A DNA stretch of 64,000 nt from Centrapalus pauciflorus (taxonomy: Eukaryota; Streptophyta; Magnoliopsida; Asterales; Asteraceae), in assembly GCA_020465985.1 (NCBI GenBank), contig JAANYP010005965.1, positions 31,045 through 95,044 of the forward strand. The letters run 5' to 3'. Under the pieces are notes generated by a model that was not told where the DNA came from, searched no databases, and was given only the letters and a program-made list of their open reading frames with translations. Both the position numbers and the translations under genes were made by a program. Positions 1 through 11,270 of this stretch are shown in pieces; within the stretch, counting starts at the first letter, position 1; each line of letters opens with the position of its first letter.

Positions 1-2508
1 CTGATGAAGACAAAAGACTGGTTGCTCTGGATGCAAAAGCCAGGAATAACCTAGTTATCTCTCTGCCTGATGATATGTTCAAACAGGTTGAGAAGATAAA
101 GACTGCAAAGGAGATGTGGGATACTTTGTGTACCGTCTATGATGGTCCCACAATCACACTGGACAACAGGATTAACAATCTTGTTAAACAGTATGAACTC
201 TTCTTTGCAAAACCAAAGGAGTCTCTCACAGAAACCTACACCAGGTTTACTGCTCTTGTTAATGATCTCAAAGCTGTTGGGATCACAAAGACAGCCTGAC
301 TTTGGTGAACAAGTTTTTGGACATCTTGCCTGAAGAGTGAAACTACTTTTCTACCATCATGAGAAATTCAGGTACCATCAAAGGTATGGATCTTGTAAAT
401 TTATATGGATCCTTACTAAATGATGAGCAGTCAAGGCAGCAGAAGAGAAATGCCCTGGAAATGTCCAAGAGAGGTGCTGCCTTAGTGGCCAGCGTGAGAC
501 AACCTGTTGGGCAGGTATGTGATGTGTTCACACAACCTGATCAATAGGCTGATGATGAAAGAGAGGAAATGTCTGATGAGGAAGACAGTGCAGATCTTGC
601 TGAACTTGATGATGAGCAAATGATTGCAATGCTTGTCAAAAGGTTCAACAAGAAAAGGTTTGGATGAAAAATGCTGCAGGGGAACTCAAATGCTGTAAAA
701 AAGAAGGCATTTGATAAATCTAAGGCTGAGTGCTTCAAATGTGGCAAGACTGGCCATATAACTGCTGACTGTGTGTCAAAAGCTGTTGGACAGTCATCCA
801 AACCATACAAGACTAACAGGGACGATGGCTACAGGGTTAAGTACCTTATGGCCATGGCTAAGCTGAAAAAGTTGGAAAACTTAGTGGTTTCCAACAAGCA
901 AAATGGACTCATGGCTGAGACATGTGACTGGGAGGAGTCTGATTCATCCTCAGATGAAGAAGACAACAACTGTCTGATGGCCAACACTGACGTGCCATTA
1001 ACAAGCAACTTCAAACAGGATTTGGCTGAAGCTGAAGCCTTCAGCAGCTTAGAGAACTGGAATCCCACAATGATGTACAAGGTACAAAACTTTATGGCTT
1101 ACAGTTCTGAAAAAAAAAGTAAAAATGTTTGAATATATGCTTGTTGATTTAAAAGCTGCTGTTGAGAAGCACAATGTTTTACTATCTGAAATCTCTAAGC
1201 TTAAAAATGATCTTGACACAAAATCCATTAAACTGGACAGTTTCCATAAGTTGGAAACTAAGCTTGATGAATTAAAACACATCAACTCCATTTTACTGGA
1301 AGAAAAGAGAGAGACAGATGTAAAACATGCAAAGCTTCAAAAGATAGTTGACTCTTGGTGCCAATCTGCACAAAAAGTCAGCCATTGCATCAGTCAGCAG
1401 ATCCCTACACAAATCCAAGCCTATCTTGGAGGGGATCTTGACAAAGCAGCTTCTATTGTTGAGATTAATAATCTGAAAGATGACTTATCCACTCTTGGTG
1501 AGCTTCCCAGCACTTTCATCCAGAAAGTTAATGGAAAGCTAGTCTCAACAAACAGGTTTGTCAGGCCTCAAAATACTGACAGCTTGTGTGAAAAAGCCCC
1601 AAAAGCTGATGATGGAATGTGTTCTCCATCAAATCAGCCTGCTAAGTGCTCTGCTGATTCACACAAGAAAAAGAAAGGAAAACATGCTCAAACTGCAGCC
1701 GTGGACACTAAACCTGTTGACAAAACATGCTCTGGGTCCAAAGCTGATGGTAAAAGACATGCTAATCCTTTTGATGCTAAACATTTTGAAAATTAGTTTT
1801 CAAAAGGTAAGCAGCCTGCATTCAACAGGGGTAAGTCTCATGTTGAAAGCAAATCTGTTGTGGTTTCAAATAAGTTTTCAAATCATAGTGGAAAACTGGT
1901 TATAAATGAAAATAAGTCTTTCAAAACCAGAAGCAGTGATTATGTTGATAGGCAACATCAATCACATCTCAGTAAGGGCAAAGGCAAAGCCACTGCTCAA
2001 CCTGAGAAATCTGGGAATAAGTTTCCAAAAACTTGTGGAAGGACAAAAACCAATTAAGCTTCCTATATTTGACATCTGTCCTCCCATAAAGAGGAAAGAA
2101 AAAACAAGAAAAGCTGTTGCTATTGTGCCTTCCACCCAAGCTATTGATTCATCGAAAAATAGTGATAAGTTTGCTAAACCTGCTGATAAAATCAACAGAA
2201 ATAATTCAGAATGTGTTTCTGAAAGTTCTTCTTCCAAAAAGGCTAAAAAGAGAAAATGCTATAAATGTGGAAAGAATACACACATGGCCAAAGACTGTCC
2301 TGAAACCGAGGACATGAGGCCTGTTGACTCTGCTAGTTCCATCATTGCTAAAACAAGCAGTGTTGGAAGTAACTTAGTCAATGAGAGTGGTATCCAAACT
2401 GATACCATTCAAATAGGAAATATTAGTGTGGATATCACTAGCCCATCAACAAATGTTGATAAAGTAGGAGAACTCATCACTATGATGAGTTCCCCTAAAA
2501 GTAACTAA
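1..2508 (+). pseudogene. gag: E1 gag, degenerate
   Basis: Copia-type Gag (UBN2/Retrotran_gag fold) that would build the virus-like particle. The window opens inside the N-terminal gag domain. Reading order is frame 75-299, a shift near 300, a second frame to 1132 with stops at 338 (TGA), 545 (TAG) and 665 (TGA), a shift near an A-run at about 1110, a third frame from 1125 with a stop at 1794, then a last frame ending in TAA at 2506-2508. Two CCHC knuckles are visible: 731-772 (CFKCGKTGHITADC) and 2257-2298 (CYKCGKNTHMAKDC). A heptad-rich, probably coiled-coil, stretch lies at 1130-1350. Three stops fit TGG, CAG or CGA decay. Not functional. Confidence 0.85.
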
Positions 2509-2531
2509 TATTTTCCTATGACACTCTACAG

Positions 2532-5500
2532 GATAAACAACCATCCCAGGTTTGGTACTTGGACAGTGGCTGCTCAGGACACATGACAGGTTGCAAGGAC
2601 CTGCTGAGTGATCTCAGGCCTGAAAAAGGGCCAAAAGTCACATTTGGTGACAATGTACAGTGATCCACTGAAGGATATGGAACTCTTAAAGCTGGTGTTG
2701 CAGTGTTCAAAAGGGTAGCCTATGTGGTTGGGCTAAAACATAATCTTGTTAGCATAAGTCAACTGTGTGATGCTGGCTACAAGGTTAACTTTGATGAGCA
2801 CCTGGGTTACATATTGGATCCCCAAGGCAAAGTTGTGTTGTGTGCTCAACGAAAGAAAGGTGTATATGTTGTGGACATGAAATCTGCTGATCCCACAACT
2901 GAAACCTGCTTTCTCACAAGAACCAATGCAGACCTGAACTGGTTATGGCACAAAAGGCTGTCACACCTGAACTTCAAGAATATCAACAAACTCTGTAAGA
3001 AAGAGTTGGTAACAGGTTTGCCTTCTATGACCTTTGTTAAGGATAAACTCTACACAGCTTGTGAGAAAGGCAAGCAGAGAAAATCATCTTTTAAATCCAA
3101 GCATAATTTTTCTATTGATACTCCTCTCTTCTTAATCCACATGGACTTGTTTGGACCAGTTAGTGTCCCAAGTCTAAGAGGAAGAAGATACACTCTAGTA
3201 ATGGTTGATGAGTTCTCCAGGTTTACATGGGTGATCTTTCTGAAGAGCAAAGGAGAGGCTGCTAGAGAAATCATTGGATTTATCAAGAAGATGGAAATGC
3301 TAAACTCTGCTCAAGTAAAGCAGCTTAGAAGTGATCATGGTACTAAGTTCAGAAACAGTACTCTTGAGGACTTCTGTGAAGAAAGAGGGATCTCACAAAA
3401 CTTTTCAGCAATAAGAACTCCACAACAAAATGGAGTTGCTGAAAGGAGAAACAGAACCCTCATTGAAGTTGCTAGAACCATGTTGTGTGCATCTGGTTTA
3501 CCTTCATCATTCTGGGCTGAAGCTGTCAACACTGTCTGCTTCACCCAAAACAGATCCTTAGTGGTGAAAAGGTTAAACAAGACTCCCTATGAGCTGCTCA
3601 AAGGGAGGAGGCCAAACATTAGCTACTTCCATGTGTCTGGATGTCCCTGCTTCATTCTGAATCAAAGGGACCAACTGGCAAAGTTTGAACCCAAAGCTGA
3701 TGAAGGTGTGTTTGTTGGATATTCTGCTATATCCAAAGCCTACAGAGTATACAACAACAAGAGAAAGGTGATAGATGAATCTATCAATGTCACCTTTGAA
3801 GAGTCTAGGAGTGCCTCCACCAAAGCTATTCCTGAATCAGTTTCAGGAGAATTCAGCTTTGATGATCTCATGCATTCCAACAGTGAAGAGAAGGACTCAA
3901 AAGCTTCCAGTACATCCAGAGTGGAACCTGCTAATCATGATGGGCATGATGATGATTATGTTGATACACCCTGTGTGAATAAGTGTACTGACTTAACTAC
4001 AACTTCATGTCCTAAACCAATCAATGCTGATTTTCCTGGATCCTCTACTGATATGTTCAACAATGGAGAGTCATGCTCAACAAGTGAACAGGCTCAAGAT
4101 ATCAGTGTGTCTGAAAATCTTGAGAGCTGTTCAACAGGACCTGTTGAAGATGCAAACAACTCAGGAGAATCCTCATTGAAGAATGATCCTAAGTGGATCA
4201 GGTGTCACGCAAATGATCAAATAATTGGTGAAGCACTTAAAGATGCCAATGGGATCACTGCCATGCAAGAGGAACTCAATCAGTTTGAGAGAAACAAAGT
4301 ATGGAAGCTGGTCCCTGCTCCTAAAGGTAAAACTATAATTGGCACCAAATGGGTTTATAGGAACAAGATGGATGAGCAAGGTCATGTCATTAGAAACAAG
4401 GCAAGACTAGTTGCTCAGGGCTACAGACAGGAGGAAGGCATTGACTACAATGAAACATGTGCTCCTGTGGCCAGGCTAGAGGCAATTCGTTTGTTTATAG
4501 CCTACGTTGCTCATAAGAGCATGAAGGTATTTCAAATGGATGTGAAGAGTGCATTTTTGAATGGGAAGCTGCAAGAAGAAGTTTATGTCAAGCAGCCTCC
4601 AGGTTTTGAAAATGAACATCATCCAGGTATTGTCTATAAGTTGGACAAAGCCCTCTATGGTCTAAAGCAAGCCACTAGAGCATGGTATGACACTCTTACT
4701 GATTTCCGTATGAGCAATGGTTATTCCAGAGGTAAAGTGGATACCACACTGTTCATAAAGAAGGTGAAGTCTGATATTATGCTTGTTCAAATATATGTGG
4801 ATGACATAATATTTGGTTCTACTAATGAGCAATTATGCAAGAATTTTTCATTACTCATGAAATCAAAATATGAAATGAGTATGATGGGAGAACTTACTTT
4901 CTTTTTAGGATTACAGGTTAAACAAACCTCAAATGGAATTTTCATAAATCAAAGAAAGTATACTTTAGATCTATTGAAAAAGTTTAAATTTAATCAAAGT
5001 TCTCCTATTAAAACCCCAATGGAAACCAATGTAAAATTGGATGCAAATGCCAGTGGCAAAGCTGTTTCAATAACAGCTTACAGAGGCATGATTGGGAGCT
5101 TGCTGTATTTAACTGCTAGTAGACCTGATATTATGTTTGCTACCTGTCTATGTGCTAGGTTCCAAGCTGATCCAAAAGAATCACATCTAGCTGTTGTGAA
5201 AAGAATCTTCAGATATCTTAAGGGTACACTAGGTTTGGGTCTTTGGTATCCCAAAGACTCAAGCCTTGAGCTAACAGGTTATTCAGATTTCGATTTTGCA
5301 GGATACAGGCTAGACAGGAAAAGCACAACAGGTGGATGTCAACTCCTTGGTGGTAAGTTGATAAGTTGGTGTAGCAAGAAGCAGGACTCAGTTTCCACTT
5401 CTACTGCTGAAGCTGAATACATTGTTGCTGGAAGCTGCTGTGGGCAGATTCTATGGATGCAGCATCAGCTTGAAGACTATGGACTTGTATATAGGAAAAC

Positions 5501-5727
5501 TCCTATTCTGTGTGACAATACAAGTGTCATAGCTATCTCCAACAATCCAGAACAAAACATATAGAGGTCAGACATCATTTCATCAGGGATCACATTCAGA
5601 AAGGTAATGTGGAGGTAAGTTTTATTTCCACAGATGAACAGCTTGCAGACATTTCCACCAAACCTCTTGATGAAACAGATTTAATTATCTGGTAAGCAAG
5701 CTGGGCATGTTAAACAAAAGTGACTAA
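2532..5727 (+). pseudogene. pol: E1 pol: protease, integrase, RT, RNase H, nearly intact
   Basis: Aspartic protease motif YLDSGCSGHMTG lies near 2555-2590, followed by a TGA at 2661 that fits CGA decay. From 2703 a 953-codon frame holds the GAG-pre-integrase region, the integrase D,D-35-E residues (HMDLFGP, RSDHGTKF, VAERRNRT), RT with YVDDIIFG near 4795, and RNase H (YSDFDF, TAEAEY, CDNTS). Codon 3051-3053 is Tyr where E2 and E3 have the first Cys of the integrase zinc CX2C, a G-to-A type change. A short deletion at about 5545-5560 removes the end of the conserved NNPV..HSRTKHI region and shifts the frame. A further 1-nt loss near 5680 precedes the probable original stop at 5725-5727. Inactive as it stands. 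Confidence 0.88.
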
Positions 5728-6414
5728 GTGTCCAAAATGTTCTAAGTCATCATATGTCTCACACTGCTCAAGTTTCACAGAACAGCTTAGACAGAACAGG
5801 CAATGCATGTTCTATACTTAGCCATTTTCTGCAAAACTTGAACAGCTTGAGCATATAACAGGTTTGACAATAACAGCTTATATGTCAAGCCTGATCTGAT
5901 GATCAAACCTCCACCCTGCTCACTCTCTCAATCTGTCATACAAGACATTATCTTGTAACCTGATCAGCTATTGAACACAACCTGTTCTTACATAGCTGAA
6001 TAGGTTGAAGGAACAGCCTGAAGAATGAATAGCTTGTGATGACCCTGCTCATCACAGGTTTGACCAACAGCTTAGACCATCAGTTTTAGTTACCTTTCTT
6101 CACAATTAAGTTACTTAATTTTTGTTTTTATTTAACTTAATTATTGTGGATAATGTGTGTTTACGTGTGTTAGTAAATAAAAAGGGCTCAAGTGGTCTGA
6201 CAACCGTTCTGACATGGACAACCGTTCCGTTTTCCGTTAACGAACATTTCAAATCAACCGCCCAAATGTTTCTCTCTCATACCCACTCACATTCAAATCC
6301 TATAAATACCCCCTACTGTTTCATCTTCGTCTTCCTCACTACTTCAATAACTTCCTAAGAACCCAAAACCTCGACTAAGTGTCTTGTGCTTCTACTACTT
6401 TCACTACTTCCCAA
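5728..6414 (+). other. E1 pol-ORF3 spacer rich in AACAG(G/C)TT words
   Basis: Non-coding spacer between pol and the env-like ORF. It repeats short words such as AACAGCTTAGAC, AACAGGTTTGA and AACCTGTTC on both strands between 5760 and 6080. The same words recur in the E1 3' LTR (24400-24720). The last 115 bases look like a plant gene leader: a TATA box at 6301 and then a C/T-rich stretch. Confidence 0.7.
6301..6309 (+). promoter_or_regulatory. TATA box (TATAAATAC) ahead of E1 ORF3
   Basis: A consensus plant TATA box 106 bases upstream of the ORF3 ATG at 6415, followed by a pyrimidine-rich leader. This suggests that ORF3 might be transcribed from an internal promoter. It is a motif match only; transcription is inferred. 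Confidence 0.45.
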
Positions 6415-9400
6415 ATGGCTCACCGAAACAACCCCATTCTACTAGTATTTGTTGGTGCTGATGTTAAAAAACATTCATCTGTCACCACAATGCTAACCCT
6501 GAAACCTACCAACTACCTTGCAAACCTAACCATTCACACAAATTATGTGGCAAAAGGCTACGAGAAAATGGTGGAGTTTCTGAAAGTTCACCCCCTGAAC
6601 TATGCCATGACTGCCACTCCTGGTGTCCTGTACCAGGAAATGGTGTATGAGTTCTGGTATACCTGTGCCTACAACCCAGATACCAAAGTCATCAGGGGCA
6701 CAATACTCAATGGGACTCAGACCATTGATATCACCACTCGTCTGATCAGGGAAGCTCTTCGTCTCCCTGTGGCTGAACCCTATGATCAGCCCCAGCCTGA
6801 AGATGAACAGATGAGGAATCTGCTGCACTTCTGTGGTGTAGCAGAACCCAAAGTTGGAGCTACGCTGTTTAGGAAGGATTTGTCTTCGACCTACAGTTTC
6901 TTATTTGCCTCTGTGGTGATGTGCTTCAGCAGTAAGGTTGGTTCCTTTGACCAACTAAACCGTGATGAGATTCCTATAGTCCTACAGCTTGTGGATGGGA
7001 CTACAATCAACATGGCCAGATGGATTTTCATGAATTTGAGGAATCTGGTGTAGTAGGAGACACGTCCAGCTGCTGTTCGTTATCCCAGATTTTTTAGTCT
7101 CATTTTCAAGCATGTCTGTGGTGAGCATCTGTATAACTCTCAGCCTTTACTTCGTACTGCTGCATTTCTTGTCATAGGAAATAGAGTTTCTACACTCCGG
7201 TTCTCCCAAATAAGCCTCCTCTATCTACTCCAATGAGGAGGTTGCTAGGATTGGTGGAAGGACCCTCTGCTGTGAGGGTGGATCCAGAAGCTGCTCCCAA
7301 AGGAAAATCCAAATCCAGGGTCAAGTTTGTTAAGAGGATCCTGGAAACGACTGAAGCTGGGCCTGTCCACAAGAAGGCCAAAACAGCCAAGTCTAAGTCT
7401 GCACCTTCAGCCTCTGTGGCTGAGGAGGAGCAGGCTTCTCACCCTGGTTCATTTGTTGAACCTGAAGCCTCTGTGGCTGGTGCCTCTGTGGCACCTGAGA
7501 CTATGGAACAGGCCAACCCACCTGTTTCTGACCCAGTCTCTAAACCAGTCCAATCAGAACCTCTCATCACTTCCCCACAATCACCCACCTCATCTCTCAG
7601 ATCATACCAACGAAAATCCCTTTCCAAAAAGAAACCAACAGCCAAAACAGCCCAGAACAGCCCCTCTGTTCCCTCTCAACAGGGTTCAGTTGAAAAAGAA
7701 GCACACCCTGCTACCTCTCCTATTTTGGGAGAAGATTCAGCACATTTGGAGCCTGCTTCACTCCAAAAAGAGTCCACCCAGAGTCAGCCTAGACCCTCTG
7801 GTTCCTCCCAACAGGAGCCAGTTGTACATATGGAGACAGCCACCTCCACTATTCCAGCCTCCCAACAGGCTGAGAATATTGAAAGACAAGAGTTCTCTCC
7901 ACTCCATACTGAGTCCACACAGTCCCCACTTCATACTTCTTTACACCCTGAGTCTGCACGAGGTGCCCACACTGCTGGATTAGACCATCTAGTAGCTCAG
8001 CCTCCAATCTCTGCTCCTCATGATACATCTGTTGTACACCCAACAATTGTTGAAGGACCAACCACCAAAGCTGATGAACCACAGGGAACTAAACATCCCT
8101 TTGGTGAGGCTGCTCCTCATATGCAAACTTCATCCGCAGGTTTCACCACTGCTGATGTTAAAATGCAAGTCTCATCTCCCAATGATAAGGTACCTTTAAA
8201 CTAAGGTGCTGCAGAGGGAATCACCCCTGGCCTTAATGAAGGTGCTGCAACACAAGCAGCATCTGAAAGGCTACCATCCTCTACCCCCTCTCCTGATGAT
8301 GCAGCTATAGCCACTGCTGAAGGACCTATCGACCCTCCAAGCTGGGTCACATCACTTTTGCTCAGGCTATGGCACTTCTTTCCAAAGTACCTTCTCCTTC
8401 TCCATCAGATCCCCAAACACCAGCCTCATCATCCTTATCACCCTCCACACAATCCAAACAGTCTACCCATACACCCCCATCCCCTAAAGATCTGCCTTTG
8501 AAGGATCAACTTTCCTTGCTGACCAACAAAGTTGGCTCTTTAGAAAATTCAATGTCTTCTCTACCCTCTCTAATTTCAGACTCTGTGTCTGAACAGCTCA
8601 AAAGATTCTTAGATGTGTTCAAGAATTCCTTTCCATCTACTCCTCAAACTGACACCTCCTCACAGCTGCTTGCACTCACTGCACAGCTGCAAAGTATCTC
8701 TACTTCAGTCTCCTCAATTCTTTCAAACCAACAGGACTCTGTGTCCTCTATGACAGCCATCTCCCGACCGCTGTCCACTCTCCTCACTACTTGCAATCCT
8801 ACCCTTCCTGATACACTGGCCAACCTAAACACTCTAATAGTCTCTCTATCAAATTCTGTGTCAGCAAACCTTGCTAATGTGCAGGACTCTCTTGAGTTAC
8901 ATCTTGCACAGCTTCAAAGTCTGCTATTCACAGCTTTTGATAGAGAAAATATTCTTACGCTGACCTCTATTGCTGATTCACAATCATCCTCTCTTCAAGC
9001 CTGTCTTTCCCAACTTAAAGAGGTGAAGGACAACCTGGTTTTCTTAGTGCATAGCCTAGTTGGTCCCAAACCTGCTGCAAAGTCTGCTGAATTTGTTTCT
9101 TCAGGCAGACCAGTTGTTGAAGGTGCTGGTCCATCTTCTTCAAAGGGGGAGAAGTTGTCTGCCTCGAAGACTAAGTCTAAGGGGGAGAAAACCTCTTCTC
9201 CTAAGGGGAAATCAACATCTACTGGTCAAACAGTAGGTGCATCTGTAAGAGGTACAAGTCCACTTGAAGGTGCCTCTCATCAAGCTGAAGCTGCTCAGCC
9301 TACTCAGGCTGGATCTCCAAACCCTGCACAAGCTAAGGGGGAGGAATTCATTCATGAGGACATGCCAAGCAGCAAAAGGAGGCATCTAATTCTGGAGGAA

Positions 9401-9954
9401 GAAGAAGAGGATATTCCTGAAGCTGTTACCACTACAACAGCTAAAGGAAAAAAAAAATCAGTTGTTGCTCCTGATCACCAGAAAGCAGCACAGCTAAAAT
9501 TTGACAAGGCAAGGGCTAAAGAAATGGGTGTCCCTATGGAAAAATACTATGAGCTCAGAGATGAACAACTGAAAACCCTGGAAATACTGAGAAAAGAAGA
9601 AGCCTCTGCCAAAGCTGCCATATCTCTTGCATTCAAAGAAGCAAGCAAAACCAAAATGCCTTCTTTAGATGTGCAAAGAAAACTGCTTGAAGCTGCTAGA
9701 GAATCAACTGGTGAAAAGGAAGGTGAACAGGAAAAGGGTGCTCAGGTCTTAGTGAACAAAACTGAGCAAGCATCCTCTACAAGGGCCCAGTTCCACTTTG
9801 ACAACTTGGCAAGGAAAAAGTTCCATGATGTTGCTGATAGAAGACTTGCCAAGGAATCTATTGTCAAAGCTGTCCTTATTTCAAGAAAAGGCAAACGGTG
9901 GAAGCTGCAAATAACCAGAATGGGTGCTACAGGCCCAGAACTAGAATCGTATGA
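6415..9954 (+). pseudogene. E1 env-like ORF3, upstream part, cut by E2
   Basis: Sireviruses carry an extra ORF after pol, often called env-like; its function is not established. The ATG at 6415 begins a globular domain (about 210 codons, MAHRNNPILL start) similar in layout to the first part of ORF3 in E2 and E3. Stops TAGTAG at 7051-7056 break it. A Ser/Pro/Gln/Thr-rich stretch follows at 7233-8204, ending in TAA, then a third segment from 8369 with Ser-rich, Lys-rich and acidic/coiled-coil parts (residues about 330-520 are highly charged). No signal peptide or clear transmembrane segment is seen. The frame runs directly into the E2 insertion point after base 9954, and its C-terminal part resumes at 23407. 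Confidence 0.75.
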
Positions 9955-10596
9955 TGTTGGTACCTCCTGTGTGACGATAGCAGTCTAATTGATATTGCAT
10001 TGTGATTTTAACAAGTGTTTTGATATATATGTTTATATGTGTTTGTCTGTTATTGATAGTGTGTTTGAACTTGTTGTAACACATTACAAGAAGTTCAAAC
10101 ATAAAAGTCAAAGATTAACTCAAGCATAAGTAAAAAACATAAGTTTCATCTCTTAAATGTTTAAGTGTTTTGGCTAGATTTGAATTGCATAAGGGAAGTC
10201 ATTCGAATCTGTGATAGATTCGAATGTGACCTTAGATTCGAATGAGCCATATTCGAGAGTGTCTTTGTGGACAGACTCGAATGGGCCTTGGGCCAGATTC
10301 GAGTTTGGCCCAAATCAGACTCAAATCAGGGTCTATAATTAGGGATAGACTCGAGTCATTAGTAGACTTTTAGCAGAATTCGTGAGGAATTAAGCTTAAG
10401 GCGATCTCGAGTTTATCAGCTAGGTGAGTGCCGTTTCGGAGAGAATTAGTTCGTAGGATCGTTCGTGTGTCGTTCGTTCAGCGTCTAATAGTCTCCGTGT
10501 TTCGTGGTTGAGAGTTGTCCGTCTAACCGTCAACGAGGATTCCGCACTCGTTCACGGATCCGCGTCTAGATAGATCTTGCAGTGGTAGACCTTACA
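9955..10596 (+). repeat. E2 5' LTR (642 bp)
   Basis: Starts TGTTGGTACC and ends CTTACA, matched end to end by 22765-23406. It contains at least eight TTCGAA/CTCGAG-type words between 10190 and 10415. Two differences from the 3' LTR (bases about 10179 and 10313) are CpG-to-TpG or CpA changes inside those words. A splice-donor-like GGTGAGT lies at 10423-10429. Confidence 0.96.
10421..10429 (+). other. Splice-donor-like site (TAG|GTGAGT) in E2 5' LTR
   Basis: The exon-side TAG followed by GTGAGT is a near-consensus plant 5' splice site. It is placed about 170 bases before the LTR end, where a transcribed leader would be. It is the natural partner for the acceptor at 19677-19700, just before ORF3. 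Motif evidence only. Confidence 0.45.
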
Positions 10597-11270
10597 AGTG
10601 GTATCAGAGACTACGGAGTGTTCTTGGTGTTCTTCGTGTTCATCAGATACATTCTAGGTTTCTTGACGCTAGTTGGACGGTTTTGCTCTCAAAAACGTAT
10701 TTTCAAGCTTAGCAAATTCATATTCGGGAAACACTTTGTGGTTTTTCACGTTTTTGATCGAAATCAGTATTTTTCGTTAGAAAAATAGTGATTTAATCTG
10801 CAAAACGTCAAAAAATCAAAGTGTTAGCCGTTTTTCGAGTTTGCGGCGCTCGAATCTATAGGGGTAATTAGGGTTTCACTTTAGTCTCGAGTCTAACCTA
10901 AATACGCTCCTTTCGAGTCAATTTCAGAGGTTTTCGAATCTATCTAGTTTCGAGTCTGTTGCTTCATTCGAATAGGATCTCGAGTCTAGCTTAGTTTCGA
11001 GTTCATTTCGAGTCTAGTATTGTTTCGAATCTGGTGTTTCGAATTTGCTGAATTTCGAGTTTGCTGACCTTCGAATCTAAGGACCATCGACTCTAAGGGT
11101 ATCTCGAATCTAACATAATTTCGAATCTAATTGAATTTTAAAACTTAATCGAATTTAATCCCAAAAGATTTACCCTTAATTAGTTTCGAATCTACCTAGA
11201 TTCGAAAAAGTTAGTCAAAATCAGTTTCGAATTAAATTAATTAAGTTCCAATTCAATTTCTTTAGAAAAG
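10597..11270 (+). other. E2 leader with PBS and TTCGAATC word array
   Basis: The PBS TGGTATCAGAG (10599-10609) is complementary to the 3' end of initiator tRNA-Met. The remaining leader (about 10835-11240) packs roughly twenty TTCGAATCT, TTCGAGTCT or close variants. No ORF of interest is seen. Confidence 0.85.

Noticed and set aside
7327..7983. ORF overlapping the Ser/Pro-rich part of E1 ORF3
   Set aside because: Shadow frame; low-complexity Leu/Pro composition from the real frame's codons.
10582..10788. 68-codon ORF at the E2 PBS
   Set aside because: Starts inside the LTR end and covers the PBS; not seen as coding in E3, no similarity.
10190..11240. CRISPR-like array of short repeats
   Set aside because: Words are only about 9 bases, irregularly spaced, in both orientations, and lie in a plant retroelement leader.
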